Of a stretch of 64,000 nucleotides of DNA, positions 51,872 through 60,400 are shown piece after piece. Position 1 is the first letter of the stretch, and each line of letters begins with the position of its first letter. The stretch lies in the NCBI GenBank assembly GCA_015067025.1, contig SVNC01000008.1, forward strand, positions 1 to 64,000. The letters are read 5' to 3'. Source of the stretch: Oscillospiraceae bacterium. GTDB taxonomy: Bacteria > Bacillota > Clostridia > Oscillospirales > Ruminococcaceae. Under the pieces are notes generated by a model. It saw nothing but the letters and a program-made list of their open reading frames with translations. It did not search any database and was not told where the DNA came from. Made by a program: the position numbers and the translations under genes.

Positions 51872-54800
51872 TTATTTAAAGTAATCAACGCCGCCCTTGA
51901 ATAAGAGCTGTTCTTTGTTGCCGTCAACGTTTACGCAGGTATCTGTGCTGATACGTTCTGTGTGACCCATCTTACCGAGCACACGACCGTCGGGAGAGAT
52001 GATACCTTCGATAGCACACATAGAGCTGTTGGGGTTGTAACGAAGATCCATTGTAGGATTGCCGTTAAGATCAACGTACTGAGTAGCTACCTGACCGTTT
52101 GCGATAAGGTCGTTTATAACCTCTTCGCTTGCGACAAATCTACCTTCGCCGTGGGAGATAGGAATGTTGTGAACGTCGCCTACCTTGCAGTGCATAAGCC
52201 AGGGTGACTTATTTGTGCAGATCTTTGTCAGAGCGAGCTGTGACTGGTGACGACCGATCGTGTTGTACGTCAGTGTAGGAGATTCGCTTGTCAGAGGAAC
52301 GATCTTTCCAAATGGTACAAGACCGAGCTTGATAAGTGCCTGGAAGCCGTTACAGATACCGATCATAAGACCGTCTCTTGTATACAGCATTTCTTCAACC
52401 TCTTCCTTGATCTTAGGATTGCGGAAGAATGCATTGATGAACTTTGCAGAACCCTCGGGCTCGTCACCGCCTGAGAAACCACCGGGAACGGCGATCATCT
52501 GGCTTTCCTTTATACGTGCAACGAACTCGTTTACGCTGTCTTCCATGTTCTGAGCTGTAAGGTTTCTGATAACGAATATTTCAGCCTCGCCGCCGTAACG
52601 GTTGAATGCAGCCGCCATATCGTATTCGCAGTTTGTGCCGGGGAATACGGGGATAAGAACTCTGGGCTTTGCAATACCTCTTGCAGGCTTGTTTACGAGC
52701 AGGTCACAACCCTTATCGTAAGCCGCAGACTTGGGAGCGGGCGTTTCAGGAAGTGAATTCTTGAAGATAGGCTCTAATACTGCGTCGTACTTCTTTTCGT
52801 ATTCAGCGATATCAATAACAACGTTACCACAAGTGATCTTGTATTCGTCAGTTGTTTCACCGATAAGCTTTGCACCTTCGATCTCAGCATTTGCTTCAAT
52901 GATGAATGCACCGTAGCAGAGGTCGAATAATTCGCTGTCTGTAAGGTTACTAAGCTTTGCACCGATTCTGTTACCGAGTGACATTTTGAAGATACCTTCG
53001 GCAACACCGCCGCCTGCAAGTGACCATACGGATAATGCCTTGCCTTCAGCGATGGCCTTTTCAACTATGCCGAATACCTTCTTTACACTGTCGAACTTAG
53101 GCATCTGGTTTTCGTCGTATTCGGGAGCAATATAGTAGATACTGCTGAAAGGAAGTTTGAATTCAGCAGAAATGATCTTGTCGGACTTTGCTGTAGAAAC
53201 TGCAAAGGAAACGAGAGTAGGAGGTACGTCTATATCTTCGAACGTACCGGACATAGAGTCCTTACCGCCGATAGAGCCGCAGGAGAGAGCAAGCTGAGCC
53301 TTGTATGCACCAAGTAATGCCGCAAAAGGCTTGCCCCATCTTTCTGCCTTGCCCTGTGTACGCTCAAAATATTCCTGGAAGGTGAGCCAGCACTTATCAC
53401 TGCTACCGCCTGCCGCTACTACTTTAGCAATACTTTCTACAACTGCAAGAGCTGAAGAGTGGTAGGGGGACTGCTTACTTACAAAGGGATTGAAGCCCCA
53501 TGCCATGATAGAAGCTGTCTTTGTATTACCACCGAGTACGGGGATCTTAGCCGCCATAGCCTGAACGGGAGTCTGCTGAGTCTTACCTGAGTAGGGAAGA
53601 AGAACTGTACCTGCACCGATCGTGGAGTCAAAACGCTGTACAAGGCCTCTCTGTGAGCAGATGTTGAGGTCAGTTACAAGCTTTTCCCAATCCTCTGCTG
53701 TGTTCTTTCTGCCGGTAGAGTAGGATACGGTAGGATTACCTACGTATATATCTGTGTGCTTTTCTGCACCGTTTGAGTTTAAGAATTCTCTTGCGATATT
53801 GCAGATAGTTTTGCCGTTCCAGTTCATCTTAAGTCTGGGTTCAGCAGTAACTACCGCGACGGGAGTAGCTTCAAGGTTTTCCTTGCTTGCAAGAGCAATG
53901 AACTTTTCAACGTCGTTCTTGTCAACAACTACTGCCATTCTTTCCTGAGATTCGGAAATAGCAAGCTCTGTACCATCAAGACCGTCATACTTCTTAGGAA
54001 CTGCATTGAGGTCGATTTCAAGACCGTCAGCAAGCTCACCGATAGCAACGGATACACCGCCTGCACCGAAGTCGTTACAACGCTTGATAAGCTGAGTAGC
54101 GTTCTTATCTCTGAATAATCTCTGGAGCTTTCTTTCTTCGGGAGCATTACCCTTCTGAACTTCTGCACCACAGCTTTCGAGAGATTCGACACTATGTGAC
54201 TTTGAAGAACCTGTAGCACCACCGCAACCGTCACGACCTGTTCTGCCGCCGAGCAGAATGATTACATCGCCGGGAGCAGGACGTTCACGCTTTACGTTTT
54301 CAGCAGGAGCAGCGCCGATAACTGCACCGATCTCCATACGCTTAGCCATATAGCCCTTGTCGTAGATTTCAGCAACGTGACCTGTAGCAAGACCGATCTG
54401 GTTACCGTAGGAAGAATAACCTGCAGCTGCAGTCGTTGTAATCTTTCTGGGTGGTAACTTACCTTCGATTGTTTCATTTACAGGCAGCAGGGGATCGGAA
54501 GCACCTGTTACACGCATAGCCTGATATACGTAAGAACGGCCTGAAAGGGGATCGCGGATAGCACCACCGAGGCAGGTAGCCGCACCGCCGAAAGGCTCGA
54601 TTTCTGTAGGATGGTTATGGGTCTCGTTCTTGAACATGAGAAGCCACTGCTCGTCTTTGCCGTCAACGTCAACCGTGATCTTTACAGAACAAGCGTTGAT
54701 CTCTTCGCTTTCGTCAAGGTCAGGGAGCAGGTTGTCAGCCTTAAGCTTTCTTACTGCCGCTGTAGCAATGTCCATAAGGCAGATGGGTTTTGCACCTCTG

Positions 54801-55576
54801 CCAAGCTCTTCCTTGTGGAGCTTGTATTCCTTATACGTATCCGCAATATAGGGAGCGTCGATAACTGCATTGTCTATAATAGTACCGAATGTGGTGTGAC
54901 GGCAGTGGTCAGACCAGTAGGTATCAAGCATACGGATTTCTGTAAGAGTAGGATCTCTCTGTTCCGTGATGAAGTAATCCTGGCAGCACTTGATATCGCC
55001 GCTATCCATAGCAAGACCGTACTTCTTGATAAATTCGTCAAGCTGAGCCTGATCGTACTTTATAAAACCGTCAAGTGTAGGAACTTCACTTGGAATATCG
55101 TACTTTACTTCGAGAGTTTCATACTGCTCAAAGCCGCATTCTCTTGCTTCTACCGCATTTATAAGGAAGTGCTTTATCTTAGCAAAATCCTCATCTGTGA
55201 TCTTACCCTTTAAAATGTAGATCTTTGCATATTTTACCGTAGGACGGTCGCCCTGGCAGAGCATCTGGATGCACTGTGCGGCAGAGTCTGCTCTCTGGTC
55301 AAACTGACCGGGTAAGAATTCTGTTGCGAACATTCTTTCGTCCTCGCCGATTTCAGGGAGAGAGTAATAAACGTCGTCAACAGGAGGCTCTGAAAATACT
55401 GTAGGAGTTGCCTTTTCAAAGTTTTCCTTTGTGATACCTTCAGCATCGTAGCGGTTTACGATACGAACGTCTACAATACCCTTTATCTGAAGGGCGGTCT
55501 GAAGGTCGGAAAGAACTGCCTTGCCATCAACGGCAAACTGCGGTTTCTTTTCCACATAAATGCGATAAACTGACAT
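51872..55576 (-). CDS. purL: Phosphoribosylformylglycinamidine synthase
   Basis: 1234 residues; converts FGAR to FGAM with glutamine and ATP in purine synthesis. This is the large single-chain form in the clostridial arrangement: N-terminal PurS-like part, ATP-grasp-like halves (SDHCRHTTFGT, FKNETHNHPTEIEPFGGAATC, GGRTGRDGCGGATGSSKSH, SCGSIGGKDSMSGTF) and a C-terminal class I glutaminase (about 970-1234) with nucleophile Cys in GICNGFQALIKLG and the catalytic His in PISHGEGRF. It is alone, with no other purine genes in the window. The promoter (55663-55691) overlaps the 3' end of mtaB. Confidence 0.96.
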   Translation of the reverse strand: MSVYRIYVEKKPQFAVDGKAVLSDLQTALQIKGIVDVRIVNRYDAEGITKENFEKATPTVFSEPPVDDVYYSLPEIGEDERMFATEFLPGQFDQRADSAAQCIQMLCQGDRPTVKYAKIYILKGKITDEDFAKIKHFLINAVEARECGFEQYETLEVKYDIPSEVPTLDGFIKYDQAQLDEFIKKYGLAMDSGDIKCCQDYFITEQRDPTLTEIRMLDTYWSDHCRHTTFGTIIDNAVIDAPYIADTYKEYKLHKEELGRGAKPICLMDIATAAVRKLKADNLLPDLDESEEINACSVKITVDVDGKDEQWLLMFKNETHNHPTEIEPFGGAATCLGGAIRDPLSGRSYVYQAMRVTGASDPLLPVNETIEGKLPPRKITTTAAAGYSSYGNQIGLATGHVAEIYDKGYMAKRMEIGAVIGAAPAENVKRERPAPGDVIILLGGRTGRDGCGGATGSSKSHSVESLESCGAEVQKGNAPEERKLQRLFRDKNATQLIKRCNDFGAGGVSVAIGELADGLEIDLNAVPKKYDGLDGTELAISESQERMAVVVDKNDVEKFIALASKENLEATPVAVVTAEPRLKMNWNGKTICNIAREFLNSNGAEKHTDIYVGNPTVSYSTGRKNTAEDWEKLVTDLNICSQRGLVQRFDSTIGAGTVLLPYSGKTQQTPVQAMAAKIPVLGGNTKTASIMAWGFNPFVSKQSPYHSSALAVVESIAKVVAAGGSSDKCWLTFQEYFERTQGKAERWGKPFAALLGAYKAQLALSCGSIGGKDSMSGTFEDIDVPPTLVSFAVSTAKSDKIISAEFKLPFSSIYYIAPEYDENQMPKFDSVKKVFGIVEKAIAEGKALSVWSLAGGGVAEGIFKMSLGNRIGAKLSNLTDSELFDLCYGAFIIEANAEIEGAKLIGETTDEYKITCGNVVIDIAEYEKKYDAVLEPIFKNSLPETPAPKSAAYDKGCDLLVNKPARGIAKPRVLIPVFPGTNCEYDMAAAFNRYGGEAEIFVIRNLTAQNMEDSVNEFVARIKESQMIAVPGGFSGGDEPEGSAKFINAFFRNPKIKEEVEEMLYTRDGLMIGICNGFQALIKLGLVPFGKIVPLTSESPTLTYNTIGRHQSQLALTKICTNKSPWLMHCKVGDVHNIPISHGEGRFVASEEVINDLIANGQVATQYVDLNGNPTMDLRYNPNSSMCAIEGIISPDGRVLGKMGHTERISTDTCVNVDGNKEQLLFKGGVDYFK

Positions 55577-55662
55577 AACTTTTTACCTTTCTTTTTATGT
55601 GAGATATTTAATAGACTGTCATTGAGGCTTGTCCTTTAAAAAGCAGAACATAACCACATTAC

Positions 55663-55691
55663 ATTATACAATATTCTTAAAAGAATTACAA
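55663..55691 (-). promoter_or_regulatory. Promoter of purL
   Basis: Minus-strand TTGTAA (55686-55691), 17-bp spacer, TATAAT (55663-55668). The -35 box includes the mtaB stop codon. No purine riboswitch is seen in the 87-nt leader. Confidence 0.8.
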
Positions 55692-56987
55692 GACTTTTTG
55701 CACTTCACCGACGCAAAATTCGTTTTTTTGTGCAGATGTCACTTTTATTGTTAAAATATCGTGCTTTTTTGCGTCACAATTATAAATTCTGACGGGAACG
55801 TATTCGGGAGTGAGCCCATTTGCGTAACTCTCGCTTTCCCTTTTCTGTATAAGTACCTGCTTTATTTTGCCGACTGTTTTTTTAAAATACTCGGTTTTCA
55901 TCCTTACCGCAAGCTCTGACATTTTTTTATATCGTACAGCGGCAACGTCAGGAGAAACGAAATCCGTTCTTTCTGCCGCCTCAGTTCCGCTTCTTACAGA
56001 GTAGGTGAAAACGTGCATAGCGGCAAAGCCGACCTTTTCGCAAAAGGCAAGGGATTTTTCAAATTCTTCATCGGTCTCGCCTGCAAAGCCTACCATAATA
56101 TCTGTTGTTACAGAGCAACCGGGGAAGTATCTGCGAAGATTTTCTACTATTTTATAGTACTCGTCGGGAGTGTAATGACGGTTCATTCTTTTTAAGGTAG
56201 CCTCGCATCCGCTTTGTAGTGCAAGATGAAAATGCGGGCACAGCTTAGGTTCATTACTAAGCCTTATAACATCCTCTTCAGTTATAAGCTCAGGCTCTAA
56301 AGACGAAAGTCTTACTCTTTCGACACCTTCAACACTGCATATAGCGTGAACGGCGTCAGCAAGTCTCAGTCCGATATCTGAGCCGTAAAGGGAAAGGTTT
56401 ATACCAACTGCCACCATCTCTTTATGACCGCATTTTACCTGAAACTCAGTTTCCTTTATAATATCTTCTATCGACCTTGAACGCACCTTTCCTCTCGCAT
56501 AAGGGATTATGCAGTATGCACAATATCTGTCACAGCCATCCTCTATTTTAATAAAGGCTCTTGTCTTGCCCATATCGGATAAGGGCATATCGTTGAAGCA
56601 AAGACGGTCAGTAAGCTCTGACACGTCTGATAATACATCTTTTTGTGAGCTTTGCACATAATTATATATGATATCAGGAAGCTTGTCCTTATCCTCTGTG
56701 CCTGTTATGATGTCTGCACCTGATTTTTCCGCCTCACTTTTAAAGGCTTGCGGAAAGCATCCACAAAGGGCAATTATACAATCGGGATTACCGTTTTTAA
56801 GCTTTCTTATAAGCTGACACGCCTTCTTATCACTCTGCTCTGTGACTGAGCAGGAGTTTATGATGACAATATCCGCTTTTCTGATATCTTCAGCCTTTGT
56901 AAAGCCTTTTTTTTTCATACCCTCGGATATTACCGCACTCTCATATTGATTGACCTTGCAGCCGAAGGTCTGTATAGCATATTCCAT
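55686..56987 (-). CDS. mtaB: tRNA (t6A37) methylthiotransferase MtaB
   Basis: 433-residue radical-SAM methylthiotransferase that adds a methylthio group to t6A at tRNA position 37. The N-terminal domain holds the three auxiliary cluster cysteines (FGCKVNQYES, INSCSVTEQSDKKA, ALCGCFPQ); the radical-SAM motif is DGCDRYCAYCIIPYARG; a TRAM-like tail (about 370-433) includes LIQKRESESYANGLTPEYVP. Length and motifs match MtaB and not MiaB or RimO. Its own promoter is at 57044-57072. Confidence 0.93.
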   Translation of the reverse strand: MEYAIQTFGCKVNQYESAVISEGMKKKGFTKAEDIRKADIVIINSCSVTEQSDKKACQLIRKLKNGNPDCIIALCGCFPQAFKSEAEKSGADIITGTEDKDKLPDIIYNYVQSSQKDVLSDVSELTDRLCFNDMPLSDMGKTRAFIKIEDGCDRYCAYCIIPYARGKVRSRSIEDIIKETEFQVKCGHKEMVAVGINLSLYGSDIGLRLADAVHAICSVEGVERVRLSSLEPELITEEDVIRLSNEPKLCPHFHLALQSGCEATLKRMNRHYTPDEYYKIVENLRRYFPGCSVTTDIMVGFAGETDEEFEKSLAFCEKVGFAAMHVFTYSVRSGTEAAERTDFVSPDVAAVRYKKMSELAVRMKTEYFKKTVGKIKQVLIQKRESESYANGLTPEYVPVRIYNCDAKKHDILTIKVTSAQKNEFCVGEVQKVL

Positions 56988-57043
56988 AAAATTCTCTCTC
57001 TGATTTTGTTTAGTTTCACCAAAAGAAATTGGTCTTTAACACA

Positions 57044-57072
57044 ATTATACTTTAAAATTACGAAATTTGCAA
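57044..57072 (-). promoter_or_regulatory. Promoter of mtaB
   Basis: Minus-strand TTGCAA (57067-57072), 17-bp spacer, TATAAT (57044-57049). Confidence 0.8.
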
Positions 57073-57099
57073 GTAAATTAAAAAAATGAAAAAAAGCCC

Positions 57100-57128
57100 T
57101 TGACTTTACTTAAAAATGTTGATATTAT
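57100..57128 (+). promoter_or_regulatory. Promoter of the HPr-like gene pair
   Basis: TTGACT (57100-57105), 17-bp spacer, TATTAT (57123-57128), leaving a leader of about 100 nt. Confidence 0.8.
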
Positions 57129-57233
57129 TAGCTTACAGAAGGAGATACGCAGAACTTCTTCTATAAAATATATATAGAAAAACAGAACGAAAGATAAGAA
57201 AACAGTTAGACGGAAGAAAAGGAGAGATGCAAG

Positions 57234-57464
57234 ATGACACAGATGAAAATAAGACTCGCGGCGATCAATGATGTAAAGGAATTTGTAGACATTGCAGGAC
57301 GTTACAGCTTTGATATCGACATCACGGTAGGCAAGTACGTTGTAGACGCTAAGTCGATCATGGGACTTTTCAGCCTTGACTTATCCAAGGAACTTACAGT
57401 GAATGCTCATACAGATGACGCAAAGGATCTTGCAGAGAAGATTGAAAAGTTTATCGTAAAATAA
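57234..57464 (+). CDS. HPr-like protein lacking the active-site histidine (first of two)
   Basis: 76 residues with the HPr fold pattern. The regulatory serine region is intact (DAKSIMGLFSLDLSK, Ser41 equals HPr Ser46), but the loop that carries the phospho-histidine in true HPr (GxHARPA) reads INDVKEF, without histidine or arginine. It therefore cannot be a PTS phosphocarrier; like Crh it might act by Ser phosphorylation through HPr kinase or by binding CcpA, an inference. GGAGAG precedes the start. Sits 120 bp before a paralogue. Confidence 0.8.
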   Translation: MTQMKIRLAAINDVKEFVDIAGRYSFDIDITVGKYVVDAKSIMGLFSLDLSKELTVNAHTDDAKDLAEKIEKFIVK

Positions 57465-57584
57465 ACAGAAAAAGAAAAGACGTTAGAACAAAAGAAAGAA
57501 CAGTAACGGAAAAGAAATTAAAAAAGGTATGCACGTCTGCGGTGCTATCCTACAGATTTTAAGGTAAGAAAGGAAACAACTATT

Positions 57585-57815
57585 ATGAAAACAGCAAACA
57601 TCAGAATCAATACAATCAACGACGTAAAGGATTTTGTAACGATCGTAACAAAGTGCAACTATGATGTAGATATCGTAAGCGGCAGATATGCAATTGACGC
57701 AAAGTCTATCATGGGTATCTTCAGCCTTGATCTTTCCAAGACACTTGAACTGAGAGTTCACTCTGACGACTGCGACGAGCTTATGGCAGAGCTTGAAAAG
57801 TACATCGAAAAGTAA
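57585..57815 (+). CDS. HPr-like protein lacking the active-site histidine (second of two)
   Basis: 76 residues, paralogue of 57234-57464. KSIMGIFSLDLSK keeps the serine; the histidine loop is again replaced (INTINDVKDFV). Ribosome site AAAGGAAAC before ATG 57585. The two differ at about half their positions, so the duplication is not recent and they may have separate partners. Confidence 0.8.
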   Translation: MKTANIRINTINDVKDFVTIVTKCNYDVDIVSGRYAIDAKSIMGIFSLDLSKTLELRVHSDDCDELMAELEKYIEK

Positions 57816-57856
57816 AATTTGCTATTCCCAATTCCCAAAAATGCAGATATAAAAAG

Positions 57857-57890
57857 AAAATCTCCCAAGGATATTCCTCGGGAGATTTTT
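57857..57890. terminator. Bidirectional terminator
   Basis: AAAATCTCCC / GGGAGATTTT with an inner AGGA/TCCT stem, between convergent genes. Confidence 0.88.
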
Positions 57891-57901
57891 GATTACGTAA
57901 T

Positions 57902-58378
57902 TCAGCAACCTCTTTGATTGAAGTCAGCACAGATAAGGTTCATTGCCCTGAACATTTTATGAAGATAAACGAAAGGTCCTATAATGATCAATGAGCAAAG
58001 AACCTCCCATAGCCAGAAATCACCTGCATTAAAGGAGTAGTTTATACCGCGTCTTATAAGCTCGCTGCCTATACGATTTGATACCCTGTGATACCACACG
58101 ATAACTCCGATACCAAGCGTAAGCCAGGAGAAGATAAAAGCGAGAAGAATGAAGTGCATCGTCTTTTTGCCGTCGTATTTTGAGGCAATAAAATTAATAT
58201 CATCTGAAATATTGCACATTGCCACAAGTCCGTATATGCCGAAGGTAAGTACGGAAAGGACTATAAATTTAACCATACCTCTGTTTGTTTTCATTATAGG
58301 TGCTGTGCGGTATTGCATAGGCTGATCGTTGTAGCCGTTCGGAGTCGGCATGTCGTTTGAGTTTACAAAATTATTCAT
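57902..58378 (-). CDS. DUF4234-family membrane protein
   Basis: 158 residues. A hydrophilic N-terminus (about 1-33) is followed by three hydrophobic helices (about 36-55 VKFIVLSVLTFGIYGLVAMC, 75-100, 128-150). The TFGIYGLVAMCNISDDIN motif and WYHRVSNRIGSELIRRG match DUF4234, a small membrane family of unknown role. GGAG lies upstream of ATG 58378. Confidence 0.85.
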   Translation of the reverse strand: MNNFVNSNDMPTPNGYNDQPMQYRTAPIMKTNRGMVKFIVLSVLTFGIYGLVAMCNISDDINFIASKYDGKKTMHFILLAFIFSWLTLGIGVIVWYHRVSNRIGSELIRRGINYSFNAGDFWLWEVLCSLIIIGPFVYLHKMFRAMNLICADFNQRGC

Positions 58379-58525
58379 ACGTTTACTCCATACTTAAATA
58401 TTAAGACAAAAACTGCCTATAATTATTTTAGCATAAATGAAAATATATTTCAATGACTTTACTGCAAAGTGAAAAGAAATTTTAAAAAAAGTGACTTAAA
58501 TATGTTAAAAACCCACAAAAAATAC

Positions 58526-58554
58526 TTGACTAATAACTGAGATTATGATAAAAT
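58526..58554 (+). promoter_or_regulatory. Promoter of glnA
   Basis: TTGACT (58526-58531), 17-bp spacer, TAAAAT (58549-58554). Confidence 0.8.
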
Positions 58555-58570
58555 CTCTGTGTAGATTTTT

Positions 58571-58611
58571 GTCATTGTGAAGTGAATTAAAATCCATATG
58601 ACAACAATGAC
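58571..58611. promoter_or_regulatory. Inverted repeat in the glnA leader
   Basis: GTCATTGT (58571-58578) and ACAATGAC (58604-58611) are perfect complements 25 bases apart, between the glnA promoter and its ribosome site. Could be a leader stem or a repressor site; neither is proven. Confidence 0.45.
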
Positions 58612-58640
58612 TGCTTAAAAAACGAAAGGAAATTTTTAAA

Positions 58641-60071
58641 ATGTTCAAGACTTTTGAAGAAGCAAAAAAATTCTGTACAGAAAAAGGGGTAAAAATGATC
58701 GACTTCAAGATGGTTGATATCGATGGCCGCTGGCGTCATATTGCTATCCCTGAAAGCCGTTTCGTTCCCGATATTATGGAGTCAGGTATCGGATTTGACG
58801 GTTCTAACTACGGCTTTGCGGCAGTAGAAAAGAGCGATATGATTTTTATTCCCGACCTTTCAAGTGCGGCTCTTGACCCCTTTGCAGAGGTTACGACCCT
58901 TTCTATGATCGGTGACGTTTACGTTATCGCAAGTCCAAACTTCCGTTTCAATCAGGACCCCAGAAACGTCTCCAAGCACGCTGTTGAATATTTAAAATCA
59001 ACAGGTATTGCAGATGAAATGATCATCGGTCCTGAATTTGAATTCCATCTTTTTGACAACGTTTCCTACAGCGTAAAGCCTGAGGATATGTCCTTCAGCG
59101 TAGATACAAGACAGGCAAGCTGGAACTCAGCTTATACAGACTCTAACAACAAGGGTTATATCACACCCGGTCACAGAGGATATCACGCAGATCTTCCCAA
59201 CGATATTACCTACGATTTAAGAAGCCGTATCTGCCTTATGCTTGAAGAAAGAGATATCAAGGTTAAATATCATCACCACGAAGTAGGCGGTTCAGGTCAG
59301 GTTGAAATCGAAGTAGAACTTGGCGAGCTTACAAAGATGGCTGATAATACAATGACTATAAAGTATATGGTTAAGAACGCTGCATTACAGGACGGCAGAA
59401 CAGCAACCTTTATGCCAAAGCCCATCTACAGCGAAGCAGGTAACGGTATGCACGTTCATATGCTTTTATTCAAGGATGGCAAGCCTGTATTCTACGATCC
59501 TAACGGCTACAGCGAATTATCCGAAACAGCTCTTTACTTTATCGGCGGTCTGTTAAAGCACGCTCGTTCACTCTGCGGTTTTACAAATCCCTCTACAAAC
59601 TCCTATAAGAGACTTGTACCCGGCTTTGAAGCACCCGTTACCATCGGTTACGCTACGTCAAACAGAAGTGCGGTCATCCGTATTCCTGCATATGCAAAGG
59701 CTCCCGACAAGCGTCGTTTCGAGCTTCGTAGCCCTGACGCTACCTGCAATCCCTACTATGCTTATGCGGCTATCCTTATGGCAGGTATTGACGGCGTAAA
59801 GAACAAGATCGATCCCTCAAAGTGCGGCTGGGGTCCCTTCGACTTCAACCTTTACACACTTTCTGACGAAGAAAAGGCAAAGATTCAGTCACTTCCCAGA
59901 ACCTTAGAAGAAGCTCTTGACGCTCTTGAAGCAGACCACGATTATCTTACAGAAGGCGGAGTATTCCCTGAAAGACTTATCGAGATCTGGCTCAAGAAAA
60001 AGCGTGCAGAAGCGGCGGCTATCAGCAAAATTCCTCATCCCGCTGAATTTGCAAATTACTATGACCTTTAA
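58641..60071 (+). CDS. glnA: Glutamine synthetase type I
   Basis: 476 residues; makes glutamine from glutamate, ammonia and ATP. Beta-grasp N-terminus (about 1-105), then the catalytic domain with EFEFHLFD, HEVGGSGQVEIEVELG, NGMHVHMLLFKDG, SYKRLVPGFEAPV and RFELRSPDATCNPY. The region where adenylylated enzymes have their tyrosine reads FNLYTLSDEEK. In the N-terminal loop the family usually has GFxRIEESDM; here it is GFAAVEKSDM, so the Arg implicated in glutamine feedback in Bacillus GS is replaced by Ala61. Monocistronic, ending in a terminator that has been invaded by the element at 60127. Confidence 0.95.
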   Translation: MFKTFEEAKKFCTEKGVKMIDFKMVDIDGRWRHIAIPESRFVPDIMESGIGFDGSNYGFAAVEKSDMIFIPDLSSAALDPFAEVTTLSMIGDVYVIASPNFRFNQDPRNVSKHAVEYLKSTGIADEMIIGPEFEFHLFDNVSYSVKPEDMSFSVDTRQASWNSAYTDSNNKGYITPGHRGYHADLPNDITYDLRSRICLMLEERDIKVKYHHHEVGGSGQVEIEVELGELTKMADNTMTIKYMVKNAALQDGRTATFMPKPIYSEAGNGMHVHMLLFKDGKPVFYDPNGYSELSETALYFIGGLLKHARSLCGFTNPSTNSYKRLVPGFEAPVTIGYATSNRSAVIRIPAYAKAPDKRRFELRSPDATCNPYYAYAAILMAGIDGVKNKIDPSKCGWGPFDFNLYTLSDEEKAKIQSLPRTLEEALDALEADHDYLTEGGVFPERLIEIWLKKKRAEAAAISKIPHPAEFANYYDL

Positions 60072-60095
60072 TTCTGTAAAATAGAATAAAAAATG

Positions 60096-60126
60096 AAGGC
60101 AGATAACGGTTTTGTTATCTGCCTTT
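60096..60126. terminator. glnA terminator, left duplicate flanking the mobile element
   Basis: Hairpin AAGGCAGATAAC / GTTATCTGCCTTT with loop GGTTTT; the same sequence recurs at 60368-60398 on the other side of the element. Confidence 0.85.
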
Positions 60127-60366
60127 CAGCGTGTAGACAAAGTTTTGTCTACACGCTGTCAGACGATGAAAAACGCACGCAGACGAGGAACCTGACGCCG
60201 TCGGCGTACGATGGTACGGTAGGCGTCAGGTGACAAAGTAAGCAAAAATGCTTTAGGGAAGCCGTTTTCGGCTTTCCTAAACTTTTGTATCAACGTTTTT
60301 ATATGCTTGCAAGATAAACGCAAAATTTTACGCATTTTTGCGGTGCGTGAGTTTGTCTTCAGTCTG
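60127..60366 (+). mobile_element. Non-coding hairpin-targeting MITE-like element, copy 2 (240 bp)
   Basis: Full-length relative of 4563-4800 in the opposite orientation. It starts CAGCGTGTAGACAAA as a 15-bp hairpin (60127-60158) and ends CTTCAGTCTG, giving the same imperfect terminal inverted repeats. The internal stem CCTGACGCC / GGCGTCAGG (60191-60230) keeps pairing despite six base-pair differences from copy 1. The second hairpin is AGGGAAGCCG / CGGCTTTCCT. No protein frame. It sits inside the terminator shared by glnA and the convergent histidine kinase; both sides keep a complete hairpin, so neither gene loses termination. Confidence 0.8.
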
Positions 60367-60367
60367 A

Positions 60368-60398
60368 AAGGCAGATAACGGTTTTGTTATCTGCCTTT
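60368..60398. terminator. Shared glnA/kinase terminator, right duplicate
   Basis: Same 31-bp hairpin as 60096-60126, followed by TTTTG on the plus strand and, on the minus strand, only three bases beyond the kinase stop. Confidence 0.85.
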
Positions 60399-60400
60399 TG

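Noticed and set aside
55577-55662. Purine riboswitch before purL
   Set aside because: The leader lacks the three-way-junction loops of the purine aptamer and any terminator stem.
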